Below are positions 1-8,029 of a stretch of 64,000 bases of DNA, in pieces. A program made the translations under genes and the position numbers. Source of the DNA: Fretibacterium sp. OH1220_COT-178 (lineage in GTDB: Bacteria; Synergistota; Synergistia; Synergistales; Aminobacteriaceae). Under the pieces are notes generated by a model. That model did not search any database. It was not told where the DNA came from and was given only the letters and a program-made list of their open reading frames with translations. The stretch is taken from assembly GCF_003860125.1 (NCBI RefSeq), contig NZ_RQYL01000003.1, positions 1-64,000 on the forward strand. Reading direction: 5' to 3'. The stretch's first letter is position 1. Every line of letters begins with the position of its first letter.

Positions 1-41
1 TACTGTATGGGGTACATACGGAAGAGTAGGTCGCCGCCAGA
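1..41 (+). rRNA. 5S ribosomal RNA, 3' end (partial)
   Basis: The first ~41 bases match the conserved 3' end of bacterial 5S rRNA: the GTAGGTCGCCGCC block that closes the molecule, preceded by a short helix arm. The 5' part lies outside the window. A strong GC hairpin follows at 61-95, as expected for the end of an rRNA operon. The exact 3' end is not certain to a few bases. Confidence 0.8.
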
Positions 42-60
42 AAACAGTATGAATACAACA

Positions 61-95
61 CGAAGCCCCCCAGCCATTCTGGCCGGGGGGCTTCG
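61..95 (+). terminator. Hairpin ending the rRNA operon
   Basis: An 11-bp perfect stem pairs 61-71 with 85-95, and the inner GCC/GGC (73-75 with 81-83) extends it. It sits 20 bases after the 5S end. No clear T-run follows, so it may act as an RNA end or processing structure as well as a terminator. Confidence 0.65.
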
Positions 96-165
96 CGCAT
101 CTTGATTGCCAATTGAGGATCTTTAACTTTTACAGGCTCAGTGCCTGTTGAATAGGAGGACCGGT

Positions 166-723
166 ATGAACGAAGTTCTGAAGACCATCCTGGAGCGCCG
201 CAGCGTTCGCCGCTATGCGGACAGGCCCGTTAGCCGAGAGGATATCGAGATGGTGCTCCGTGCGGCACTTCACGCCCCGACCGGGGGCGACGCCGAGCCG
301 TGGCACTTTGGCGTCCTGACCGACCGACGGGAGATCGAGGACCTGGATGAACGAGCCCGAGCTGCGATGCGGGAATCGGGCATCGAGCGAATCGTGGCAA
401 TGGGGGCCAATCCGAACTACAGAATCTTCTTCGGCGCCCCCGTGGTCGTCATGGTGTATGGAGAACGGGTGCTGCGCCGTACGGGGACGCACCTCTCTGC
501 ATTGGCCGACTGCAGCGCCGCGATCCAGAACATGCTGCTTGCAGCGGCCTCCCTGGGGCTTGGAAGCTGCTGGATCGGGCTGATCCGCTATCTGTTTGCC
601 ACGGACCGGTGTCGGGCGCCCGAGGGGTTCGACCCACTTTACGCGATGACCCTGGGGTATGCCGCAGGACCCGACGCCGTCAGGCCGCGCTCCTGCAGGG
701 AGGGCACGGTGACCTGGTTTTAG
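166..723 (+). CDS. Nitroreductase family flavoprotein
   Basis: Predicted FMN-dependent NAD(P)H nitroreductase-family oxidoreductase of 185 aa, cytoplasmic. The N-terminal RRSVRRY (11-17), the APTGGDAEPWHF segment (37-48) and LGLGSCWIG (130-138) are the usual FMN-binding landmarks of the family. The start is ATG 166, because AGGAGG lies at 154-159 with good spacing; a TTG 18 bases upstream is less likely. A 6-bp inverted repeat (132-137 with 143-148, ACAGGC/GCCTGT) lies just before the ribosome site and could be an operator or leader hairpin. The 3' end overlaps the convergent exonuclease gene by 4 bases. The substrate cannot be told from sequence. Confidence 0.85.
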   Translation: MNEVLKTILERRSVRRYADRPVSREDIEMVLRAALHAPTGGDAEPWHFGVLTDRREIEDLDERARAAMRESGIERIVAMGANPNYRIFFGAPVVVMVYGERVLRRTGTHLSALADCSAAIQNMLLAAASLGLGSCWIGLIRYLFATDRCRAPEGFDPLYAMTLGYAAGPDAVRPRSCREGTVTWF

Positions 724-1457
724 GCCAAAACGAGGCGGAGGCGCTGCTCCAGCTTCAGCAGCCCGACGGTGAACCCGTCGTGTCGGGGTTGCGCGTCGAT
801 TCTGTACGGTTTTCCCCCCGGTATGCGAAAGGGAAGGCGGAGGGGCTCGAAGCGCATCCATCCCGGATGATGGGCCTGAATGCGCACCGTGACCCTGTAA
901 AGTTCGAAGCAGTCCGCCAGGGAGACGTGAGCAGAACACGCCCCGACCGCCTCCTCGGCGCGGCGTGCGGCCTCCGTGGGGGCCAGTGCGCTCGGACCGT
1001 TGCACACGATGTCCACGGCCTCCTGGAGGCGCGGCCATTTGTAGCCGCCTCCCCGGGCTCCCGTCCGCTGGGGCAGCGCGCACAGATCGGTGAGCCCCTG
1101 CATGGAGCACCAACAACGCATGGAGTCCTGGGCCATTTCCGGCAGGAAGGCCAGGTCGAATCGGGCGTTGTGGATGACGATTCCACCGACCTCGTAGCGA
1201 GCCCAGAAATCCATGAGGTCAGGCCAGTCTTCGATGAAGTGCGGGGGGGAGGGAATACGCTCTCTCAGCGCCAGGATGCGTTCGGGCGTGAGGCCGTGGA
1301 TACGGAAAAGCCGGGCGTTGAAGGGTTCCGTGGGCAGGTAGAACCGGTTGAAGAAATCCAAGATACGCCCCGCCCCGTCGAGGACGATCGACGAGGCGGA
1401 GAGCACGGAGGAGCCGGCGTATCCGTTGGTCTCCAGGTCGAATACGGCCAGGTTCAA
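720..1457 (-). CDS. DEDDh 3'-5' exonuclease (DnaQ-like)
   Basis: A 245-aa stand-alone exonuclease of the DnaQ/RNase T superfamily. All four acidic positions and the histidine are visible: D7 and E9 in FDLETNG, D101 in HNARFDLAFL, and H177/D182 in AHVSLADCF; HGLT (54-57) also fits. No polymerase or helicase domain is attached, so the role could be DNA proofreading, repair or nucleic acid turnover. It lies 28 bases downstream of the M20 amidohydrolase gene on the same strand and is probably co-transcribed with it. The C-terminal ~50 residues are not recognised. Confidence 0.8.
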   Translation of the reverse strand: MNLAVFDLETNGYAGSSVLSASSIVLDGAGRILDFFNRFYLPTEPFNARLFRIHGLTPERILALRERIPSPPHFIEDWPDLMDFWARYEVGGIVIHNARFDLAFLPEMAQDSMRCWCSMQGLTDLCALPQRTGARGGGYKWPRLQEAVDIVCNGPSALAPTEAARRAEEAVGACSAHVSLADCFELYRVTVRIQAHHPGWMRFEPLRLPFRIPGGKPYRIDAQPRHDGFTVGLLKLEQRLRLVLA

Positions 1458-1485
1458 GGGAGGCTCCTTCGGGATGCGGTTTCGT

Positions 1486-2700
1486 TCAATTTCGGTCGAG
1501 CCAGCGCCAGGCGAAGGCTGCGTGCAGTGCGGCGGCCTTGCGGAGCTGCGTCTCGTCGAGGTCGAACTTGGGGGAGTGGTGCGGCATTCGGGTGAACTCC
1601 CGGTCCGGGTCTCCGACGCCCAGATGGGCGAAGGTCGCCGGGACCACCTGACCGAAGTAGCTGAAATCCTCCGAACCCATCATCAAAGGGGCCTCGGTCA
1701 CATGCTCCGCACCGAGGAGTTCTTCGGCCACCGCCCTCAGGACTTCCGTTGTCTCCGGGTCATTGATCGTCGCGGGGATAAAGCGCGTATAGCGCAGCTC
1801 CGTACCGCAGCGGCAGGCCTGGCCGACGGCTGCGATCACGCGCTCGATGGCGCTCTGAACGCAGTCCTGCACCTCGGGCCGGAAGGTGCGTACCGTTCCC
1901 TTCATCTCGACCCGCTCGGGGATGATGTTGAAGACGGTCGAGGAGGTCGTTACGCTGCCGATGCTGAGAACGGCGGTGTCCTTGGGCGAGACCTCGCGGG
2001 ATATGACGGTCTGGAGCGCGTTGCCGATCTGGAATGCCGCGATCGTGGGGTCGATGGCGTTTTCCGGGGCCGAGCCGTGCCCGCCCTTACCGGAGATCGT
2101 GAGTTCCCAGCCGTCCGCGGCGGCCATGATGGGGCCGGAACGGTACATCAAGGTGCCCGAGGGAAGATTGGTGAAGACATGGAGGCCGAAGACGGCATCC
2201 ACTCCGGACAGGGCCCCATCGTCCACCATCGCCTTGGCACCGGGTTTGATGCCGTGCTCCTCGGCGGGCTGGAACAAGAGCCGTACCCGTCCTTTGAGCT
2301 CCCCCTTGATCTCGGTGAGGATTCGTGCCGCGCCGAGCAGCCCGGCGGTATGGGCGTCGTGCCCGCAGGCGTGCATGGCCCCATCTCGCCGGGAGCGGTA
2401 CTCCACGTCGTTCTCCTCGTTCAGAGGCAGGGCGTCGATGTCCGCGCGCAGCGCCACGCAACGGCCCGGCCGGCCGCCGGCGATCTCCGCCACGACCCCG
2501 CTGTCCGTTCCTCCGAACCCGCGGCGGATGTTCTCGCAGCCCAGCTTTCTCAGTTCCTCCTCGATGCGGAGACTGGTCTCCGTCTCGTTCCAGGATGTCT
2601 CCGGGTGCGCGTGGAAATGGCGCCGGAGCGCTACGATGTCCTTCTCGGATTTGCGGGACAGCGCTTCGATTTTTTCGATTATGGCGTTGCGTACGGTCAT
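1486..2700 (-). CDS. M20 family amidohydrolase (HipO-like)
   Basis: Predicted metal-dependent N-acyl amino acid or aminobenzoyl-peptide amidohydrolase, 404 aa, cytoplasmic. RADIDALPL (85-93), ACGHDAH (111-117) and FQPAEE (143-148) are the metal-site and catalytic motifs of M20D enzymes, and a GKGGHGSAP motif marks the lid/dimerisation domain. Full length for the family. ATG 2700 has GGAGGGG five bases upstream. It likely forms a two-gene operon with the exonuclease downstream. In an amino-acid fermenter it could release free amino acids from acylated forms; this is inference, and the exact substrate is unknown. Confidence 0.88.
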   Translation of the reverse strand: MTVRNAIIEKIEALSRKSEKDIVALRRHFHAHPETSWNETETSLRIEEELRKLGCENIRRGFGGTDSGVVAEIAGGRPGRCVALRADIDALPLNEENDVEYRSRRDGAMHACGHDAHTAGLLGAARILTEIKGELKGRVRLLFQPAEEHGIKPGAKAMVDDGALSGVDAVFGLHVFTNLPSGTLMYRSGPIMAAADGWELTISGKGGHGSAPENAIDPTIAAFQIGNALQTVISREVSPKDTAVLSIGSVTTSSTVFNIIPERVEMKGTVRTFRPEVQDCVQSAIERVIAAVGQACRCGTELRYTRFIPATINDPETTEVLRAVAEELLGAEHVTEAPLMMGSEDFSYFGQVVPATFAHLGVGDPDREFTRMPHHSPKFDLDETQLRKAAALHAAFAWRWLDRN

Positions 2701-2850
2701 GAAGGCCCCTCCAATTCTGCCGTGTCCCTTGGGGACGAGATTTTTTCCGGATGGATATCAGCAGTTTAGCACCGATTGCCCGGAAATGCCCGTTCGAAAG
2801 GAAAAACATTCATTTTTTATTGTGATATTATAGGCTGACGAATTTTCAAG

Positions 2851-2879
2851 GGCGTTCCGCCTTGGGGGAACGCCTTTTT
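2851..2879 (+). terminator. Terminator-like hairpin in the MATE leader
   Basis: An 8-bp perfect stem GGCGTTCC (2851-2858) / GGAACGCC (2867-2874) is followed directly by five Ts (2875-2879). The ribosome binding site of the MATE gene starts one base later. The only upstream gene is on the other strand, so a plus-strand transcript reaching this hairpin must start in 2701-2850, for example from the TATTAT box at 2826-2831. It is therefore best read as a leader attenuator, not an ordinary gene end. Confidence 0.7.
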
Positions 2880-2892
2880 GGAGGTGCTGCAG

Positions 2893-4305
2893 ATGCTCCA
2901 GCCGGAGCGGATGGGGCGCGAGCCCATACTTAGACTGATTGTGAACTTTGCTCTGCCCTCCATTGCGGGACTGCTGGCCAACTCGCTCTACAACTTCGTG
3001 GACCGCATGTTTGTCGGACGGATCGTGGGGCCCATCGGCCTGGCCGCCATCAGCGTCTCTTTCCCATTCATGGTCTTTGTCATCGCGTTGGGGCTACTGC
3101 TTGGCGTAGGTTCCGTGACCTTGATCTCCGCGGCGCTGGGAGAGAAGAACGCGCCCAGGGCGGAGCTCGTCTTGGGCAATGTCGTCTTCGCGTCGGCGCT
3201 TCTTGGAGGAGGAGTGACGTTTTTCGGGCTCGTGAACGTCGACTTTCTGCTCCGCCTGAGCGGAGCGGGGAGGGAGCTGTTGCCCCAGGCTCGGGAGTAC
3301 ATGAACATCATCCTGATGGGGGTCCCCTTCGGCATGGTGGCCTTTGTGGCGAACTTCTGCGTTCGGGCCGAGGGACGTCCCGCCTTCGCCATGGGCACAC
3401 AGGTCGTCGGGGCGCTTGCCAATATCCTGTTGGATGCGCTCTTCATCTGGGGATGGGGATGGGGCGTTGCCGGAGCCGCCTGGGGAACCACGCTGTCGCA
3501 GGTGCTCAGCATGATATGGGTCCTCTCGTTTTACGGTAGGCGCATGGGGTATCTTCATCTACGTCTATCCAACGTCTTTCTCCGTTTCGATGTCCTCAGG
3601 CGCGTCCTGGCTCTGGGGCTCTCGTCCTGTCTCACCGAGCTCTCCTTCTCGCTCTTCTTCGTCCTCTTCAACAGGGGGATGAACGCCTACGGCGGTCCGA
3701 TCGCCCTTTCGGCCCTCGGGGTGTTTCTCGGCTGGGATTCCCTGCTTTTTCTGCCCGTGATCGGCATTGCTGATGCGGTTCAGGCCCTCTTCGGCTACAA
3801 TTGGGGCGCTCGCTTGCCGGCACGCGTGTTGGAGGCCCTGAAGTGGTCCTTGCTCCTCAGCGCCGGTTATTTTGCCGGAAGCGCCGTTCTGGTGTATCTC
3901 TTCGCCGAGGAGATGATCCTGTTGTTTACCGACGACCCTCAATTGCTGCCCTTGGCCATGGAGGGGATGTATATCGCCTATTCGGGGGTGATCCTCGCGG
4001 GCATCGCGCTGATCGCGAACAGTTTTTTTCAAGGGCTGGGCCGGGCCGGACACGCTTTTCTTCTGTCCCTGACGCGTCAGTTTCTGCTGTTGATCCCCGC
4101 AATCCTCATCCTTCCGAGGATCTGGGGGGTGAACGGAGTCTGGGCCTGTTTTCCGGCGCTCGACATCGGAGGTGGGGCGCTGGCGCTTTTCCTGCTCTTG
4201 CACTACTATAAAAAGCTGGGGCTCGATCGCTGTGAAGGGACGGCGGCCGGGATTAAAGAGGCGGGTTCGGACGAGTCCGTCCTGAAGGAGGTCTCGAAAG
4301 GATGA
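2893..4305 (+). CDS. MATE family multidrug/cation exporter
   Basis: Predicted inner-membrane MATE transporter of 470 aa, about 12 hydrophobic segments, exporting organic cations or drugs against Na+ or H+. The N-terminus (PILRLIVNFALPSIAGLLAN), followed by an NFVDRMFVGR-type segment, is typical of bacterial MATE proteins, and the two halves are related. ATG 2893 is chosen because GGAGGTG (2880-2886) is well spaced; an upstream TTG at 2878 lies on the hairpin tail. The stop overlaps the ATG of the alcohol dehydrogenase (ATGA), so the two are translationally coupled. A terminator-like hairpin lies immediately upstream. Confidence 0.88.
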   Translation: MLQPERMGREPILRLIVNFALPSIAGLLANSLYNFVDRMFVGRIVGPIGLAAISVSFPFMVFVIALGLLLGVGSVTLISAALGEKNAPRAELVLGNVVFASALLGGGVTFFGLVNVDFLLRLSGAGRELLPQAREYMNIILMGVPFGMVAFVANFCVRAEGRPAFAMGTQVVGALANILLDALFIWGWGWGVAGAAWGTTLSQVLSMIWVLSFYGRRMGYLHLRLSNVFLRFDVLRRVLALGLSSCLTELSFSLFFVLFNRGMNAYGGPIALSALGVFLGWDSLLFLPVIGIADAVQALFGYNWGARLPARVLEALKWSLLLSAGYFAGSAVLVYLFAEEMILLFTDDPQLLPLAMEGMYIAYSGVILAGIALIANSFFQGLGRAGHAFLLSLTRQFLLLIPAILILPRIWGVNGVWACFPALDIGGGALALFLLLHYYKKLGLDRCEGTAAGIKEAGSDESVLKEVSKG

Positions 4306-5465
4306 AAGATTTTACGTGGTGGAATCCGACGAAGGTGCATTTCGGCCGGGGGACGATTGCTCGGATTGCCGACGAGCTGGAGGCGGCGGAGATTCGGAGC
4401 GTCCTGCTGCTCTATGGGGGCAAGGCGATCTTCAAGAACGGCGCCTATGCCCAGGTGGCCGAGGCGCTGACCCAGAAGGGGATCGTCTTTCCCGAGCTGG
4501 GGGGAGTGAGGCCCAATCCGAGGATCGACAAGGTCAGGGAGGCCGTGGCGCGTATCCGGGCCTCGAGGATCGAGGCGATCGTGCCCGTGGGGGGCGGCAG
4601 CGTGTTCGATTCCGCCAAGGCCATTGCGGCCGGGGCCTGTTACGAAGGGGATGCCTGGGATTTCTTCGAGGGGCGGAAGGTGGAAAAGGCCCTTCCGATC
4701 TTCGGCGTTTTGACCGCCTCGGCGACCTCCAGCGAGGTCAACGGAATCGCGGTGGTCTCGAATCCCGAGCGGGAGGCGAAGACCTCCATGAACAGCCCAT
4801 TGCTCTATCCCCGGGTCGCGGTGATCGATCCCTCCCTTCAGTTCACGCTGCCGGAGACCCAGACCGTTTACGGCGGCATCGACATCATGGCTCACGTCCT
4901 GGAACGCGTTTTGGACGGGGACGCAGGGGTGGAGATGGTGGACGAACAGGGCTATGCCCTCATTCGCAGCATGATCCGTCTGATCCCCGAGCTGCTCGAG
5001 GAGCCGGAGGATTACGAGGCCCGTGCGGAGTACGCCTGGGCGGGATCGCTGGCGCACAACGGTTTCCTGTCCTGCGGACGGGCAGCCCGCGGCGACTTCT
5101 CGTCGCACAGGCTGGGGCACTCGCTCAGCCTGCTTTTCGACACGCCTCACGGGGCCTCCCTGTCGGTGATGATGCCGGCTTGGGGGCGTTACCTCTGCGA
5201 AAGGCATCCCACCCCCTTCGCGCGTTTGGCGGAGGCCGTGTTCGACGTCTTCGACGGCTCGGAGGAGGAGCGGGCCCTCGAGGGGATCGAGCTCCTGGAG
5301 GATTTCTTCCGGTCCGTCGGGGCGCCCACCACGCTTCGGGAGCTGAAAATCGAGGAATCGGACATCGAACGTCTGGCCGCCAACGCCTCCGCCGGAGGAG
5401 GATTCGGGGTCCTGAAAAACCTTGACGCCAAGGATGTCCTGGAGATTTACAAGCTGGCCTATTGA
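4302..5465 (+). CDS. Iron-containing alcohol dehydrogenase (YqhD/BDH type)
   Basis: Predicted NAD(P)H-dependent alcohol or aldehyde dehydrogenase of the group III, metal-containing class, 387 aa. The start MKDFTWWNPTKVHFG is typical of butanol dehydrogenase/YqhD relatives. GGGSVFDSAKA (97-107) is the nucleotide-binding signature. Candidate metal ligands are D194 and H198 (GGIDIMAH), then H269 and H283, at the same spacing as in YqhD. Coupled by ATGA overlap to the MATE gene and 60 bases before the decarboxylase subunit. A role in disposing of reducing power during fermentation is inferred. Confidence 0.88.
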   Translation: MKDFTWWNPTKVHFGRGTIARIADELEAAEIRSVLLLYGGKAIFKNGAYAQVAEALTQKGIVFPELGGVRPNPRIDKVREAVARIRASRIEAIVPVGGGSVFDSAKAIAAGACYEGDAWDFFEGRKVEKALPIFGVLTASATSSEVNGIAVVSNPEREAKTSMNSPLLYPRVAVIDPSLQFTLPETQTVYGGIDIMAHVLERVLDGDAGVEMVDEQGYALIRSMIRLIPELLEEPEDYEARAEYAWAGSLAHNGFLSCGRAARGDFSSHRLGHSLSLLFDTPHGASLSVMMPAWGRYLCERHPTPFARLAEAVFDVFDGSEEERALEGIELLEDFFRSVGAPTTLRELKIEESDIERLAANASAGGGFGVLKNLDAKDVLEIYKLAY

Positions 5466-5525
5466 TTGGTTATGGGGCCGAGGACGAATCGCAAAATCAA
5501 AATTTAGGAGGCTCTCGAAACTGCG

Positions 5526-6653
5526 ATGGAACTTTTTCACGGACTCTCCGCCCTGACCTGGCAGCAGGTCGTGATGGTCGGTGTGGGGCTCTTGTTGATC
5601 TATCTGGCCACGGTCAAGGAGTACGAGCCGTCGCTGCTGCTCCCTATGGGCTTCGGGACTCTGCTGGTCAACATCCCGCTCTCGTCGGCCTTGACCCATC
5701 TTACGGGCGGCGGCGTCGAGGTCGGGGCGATCAGCCGGCTTTTCGAGATGGGGATTCAGACGGAGCTCTTTCCGCTTCTGATCTTCATCGCCGTCGGAGC
5801 GATGATCGACTTCACGCCCCTTTTTCAGACCCCGGTCACGATGATCTTCGGTCTGATGGCCCAGGCCGGAATTTTCCTGACCATGGGGCTGGCCTACGCC
5901 ACGGGGTTTTTCGACCTCAAGGAGGCGGCGTCCATCGGCATCATCGGGGCTGCGGACGGGCCGACCTCCATCTACGTCGCCAACCGCTTCGCCCCGCAGC
6001 TTTTGGGGTCGATCTCCGTCGCGGCGTACTCCTATATGGCCCTGGTTCCCATCATTCAGCCGCCGGTAATCCGTCTGCTGACCACGGAGGCCGAGCGCCG
6101 CATCGCCATGCCGTACCATGAAAAGCCGGTTTCCAAGCGGAAAAAGGTACTTTTCCCCATTCTGGTTACCCTCATCTCCGGATTTCTGGTGCCGGCCTCG
6201 GCCGCTCTCATCGGATTCCTGATGTTCGGCAACCTCCTGCGCGAGAGCGGCGTGGTGGACCGTTTGGCGAAGGGGGCTCAGAACGAGCTGGCGAACATCG
6301 TGACCATCCTTTTGGGGCTCGCCATCTCCACCAAGATGACGGGCGAGGATTTCCTGCGGCCGATGACCTTGGGGATCATGGGGCTCGGGTTGGTGGCCTT
6401 CGTCCTGGACACCGCCGTGGGGGTCGTGACGGCCAAGGTCTTGAACCTCTTTCTCCGCCGGAAGATCAATCCCATGATCGGGGCGGCGGGGATCTCGGCC
6501 TTTCCCATGTCCTCTCGGGTCATCCAGAAGATGGCCACGGCGGCGGACAAGAACAACTTCATTCTGATGCAGGCCGTTGGGGCCAATGTCTCCGGCCAGA
6601 TCGGATCGGTGCTGGCCGGCGGGCTACTGATGGCCATTCTGTCCGCCTTGTAG
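5526..6653 (+). CDS. Sodium-translocating decarboxylase, beta subunit
   Basis: Membrane subunit of the biotin-dependent Na+ pumps that decarboxylate oxaloacetate, methylmalonyl-CoA or glutaconyl-CoA (OadB/MmdB/GcdB family), 375 aa with many membrane spans. GAADGPTSI (141-149) carries the conserved aspartate (D144) thought to take part in Na+ passage, and ISAFPMSSRVIQKMA near the C-terminus is also characteristic. The carboxyltransferase and biotin-carrier genes are not in this window, so the decarboxylated substrate is unknown. The nearest AGGAGG (5506-5511) is 14 bases before ATG 5526, an unusually long gap, and no alternative in-frame start lies closer. Confidence 0.88.
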   Translation: MELFHGLSALTWQQVVMVGVGLLLIYLATVKEYEPSLLLPMGFGTLLVNIPLSSALTHLTGGGVEVGAISRLFEMGIQTELFPLLIFIAVGAMIDFTPLFQTPVTMIFGLMAQAGIFLTMGLAYATGFFDLKEAASIGIIGAADGPTSIYVANRFAPQLLGSISVAAYSYMALVPIIQPPVIRLLTTEAERRIAMPYHEKPVSKRKKVLFPILVTLISGFLVPASAALIGFLMFGNLLRESGVVDRLAKGAQNELANIVTILLGLAISTKMTGEDFLRPMTLGIMGLGLVAFVLDTAVGVVTAKVLNLFLRRKINPMIGAAGISAFPMSSRVIQKMATAADKNNFILMQAVGANVSGQIGSVLAGGLLMAILSAL

Positions 6654-6675
6654 GCGAAGCCGCTTGTCCTGTTTC

Positions 6676-6712
6676 GAGGGGGACGCACTCGTGTGCGTCC
6701 TCTTCATTTTTT
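6676..6712 (+). terminator. Rho-independent terminator after the decarboxylase gene
   Basis: GGACGCAC (6681-6688) pairs with GTGCGTCC (6693-6700) around a TCGT loop and is followed by a T-rich tract to 6712. It ends the MATE-ADH-decarboxylase operon. Confidence 0.8.
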
Positions 6713-6714
6713 GT

Positions 6715-6742
6715 TATAATAGCTACGTATTGAGTAGCTACG
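6715..6742 (+). promoter_or_regulatory. -10 box with overlapping palindromic operator-like site
   Basis: A consensus TATAAT lies at 6715-6720. TAGCTAC (6720-6726) and its exact reverse complement GTAGCTA (6734-6740) form a 7-bp inverted repeat with a 7-base spacer at the likely transcription start. A repressor bound there would block the DNA-metabolism operon that starts at 6764. No good -35 box was seen. The identity of the regulator is unknown. Confidence 0.5.
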
Positions 6743-6763
6743 AAGTTTGTAGGGGGTGATGCG

Positions 6764-8029
6764 ATGAAAGAGGATCTCAGGAGGCGCTTGTCCATACTGA
6801 CTGAGGGAGCGAAATACGATGTCTCCTGTGCCTCCAGCGGCTCCAGTCGTTCCCGGACGAGGGGAGGCGTGGGGAGTGCACATGCCTCGGGCGTCTGTCA
6901 CAGCTGGACCGACGACGGTCGCTGTGTGTCCTTGCTGAAGCTGCTCCTGACCAATGATTGCATCTACGACTGTGCCTATTGCGTCAACCGACGCAGCAAC
7001 GACGTGCCCCGCGCCGCATTCTCTCCCCGGGAACTCGCGGAGATGACGATGGCGTTCTATAAACGCAACTATATCGAAGGATTGTTTCTCAGCTCCGCGG
7101 TACGTCGCAGCCCGGACGATACGATGGTGGAGCTTGTCCGGACGGTCTACCTCCTGCGCCGTGAGTTTGGCTTTCATGGCTATATCCACGCAAAAGTGAT
7201 CCCCGGGTCCTCCCCCGAGCTGATCGAAGCTTTGGGGCGCATGGCGGACCGCGTGAGCGTGAACGTCGAGCTCCCGTCCAAACGGAGCTTGGCTTTGTTG
7301 GCCCCTCAAAAAAGCGTCGATGCCGTCTTTGCCCCCATGCGCTTCATCAGTGCCCGAATCGGAGAACGGGCCTCGGAGCGTCGCTTGGCTCGACGGGCGC
7401 CTCCCTTTGTCCCGGCGGGGCAGAGCACTCAGGTGATCGTTGGGGCCAGCCCCGAGTCGGACCTTGCCCTGCTCCGGTTGTCCGAGGGGCTTTACGGCGG
7501 CATGGGGCTGAAGCGCGTGTACTACTCCGCCTATGTGCCGGTCAACGAAAATCCCAATTTGCCCGCTCTCTCCGCAGCTCCACCTCTGTTGCGCGAACAC
7601 CGTCTTTATCAGGCCGATTGGCTTTTGCGTTTTTACGGATTCCGGGCGGACGAAATTGTCGACGAAGCCCAGCCGAATCTGGAGAAGGGGCTGGATCCCA
7701 AGACGGCTTGGGCGCTTCGGCATATGGAGCTCTTCCCCGTGGATCCAAACCGGGCGGACTATGAGGTGCTCCTGCGGGTTCCCGGCGTGGGGGTGAAGTC
7801 CGCCAAGCGCATTCTGACGGCACGGCGCATGCGCCGCCTCGATGGGGACAACCTCAAACGGCTTGGCGTCGTGATGAAGCGGGCGCAGCATTTTTTGGCC
7901 TTCAAGGAGTCGGCTTGGCGGGCCGGACGCGTTTCCTCCCTGGAGAGGCTGAGGGCGCTTCTGGAGGAGGCTCGCCCCTCGGCGCAACTTTGGCTGCCCT
8001 TTCCGGACTCTGGAGGAGCTTCCCCGTGA
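6764..8029 (+). CDS. Radical SAM protein, putative DNA modification/repair
   Basis: A 421-aa radical SAM enzyme resembling the family annotated as putative DNA modification/repair radical SAM protein, which is usually paired with a uracil-DNA-glycosylase-linked partner. C66-x3-C70-x2-C73 binds the [4Fe-4S] cluster; further cysteines at 22, 45 and 54 are consistent with extra metal binding. A helix-hairpin-helix element (about 335-352, VPGVGVKSAKRIL) near the C-terminus suggests DNA binding. ATG 6764 has AGGGGG at 6751-6756. It overlaps the next gene by GTGA, so the pair is one operon. The reaction is not known for this family. Confidence 0.82.
   Translation: MKEDLRRRLSILTEGAKYDVSCASSGSSRSRTRGGVGSAHASGVCHSWTDDGRCVSLLKLLLTNDCIYDCAYCVNRRSNDVPRAAFSPRELAEMTMAFYKRNYIEGLFLSSAVRRSPDDTMVELVRTVYLLRREFGFHGYIHAKVIPGSSPELIEALGRMADRVSVNVELPSKRSLALLAPQKSVDAVFAPMRFISARIGERASERRLARRAPPFVPAGQSTQVIVGASPESDLALLRLSEGLYGGMGLKRVYYSAYVPVNENPNLPALSAAPPLLREHRLYQADWLLRFYGFRADEIVDEAQPNLEKGLDPKTAWALRHMELFPVDPNRADYEVLLRVPGVGVKSAKRILTARRMRRLDGDNLKRLGVVMKRAQHFLAFKESAWRAGRVSSLERLRALLEEARPSAQLWLPFPDSGGASP

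Noticed and set aside
4206-6119. 637-codon minus-strand frame across the alcohol dehydrogenase and decarboxylase genes
   Set aside because: Composition is Arg/Gly/His-rich shadow of the plus-strand genes; the plus-strand products are clear.
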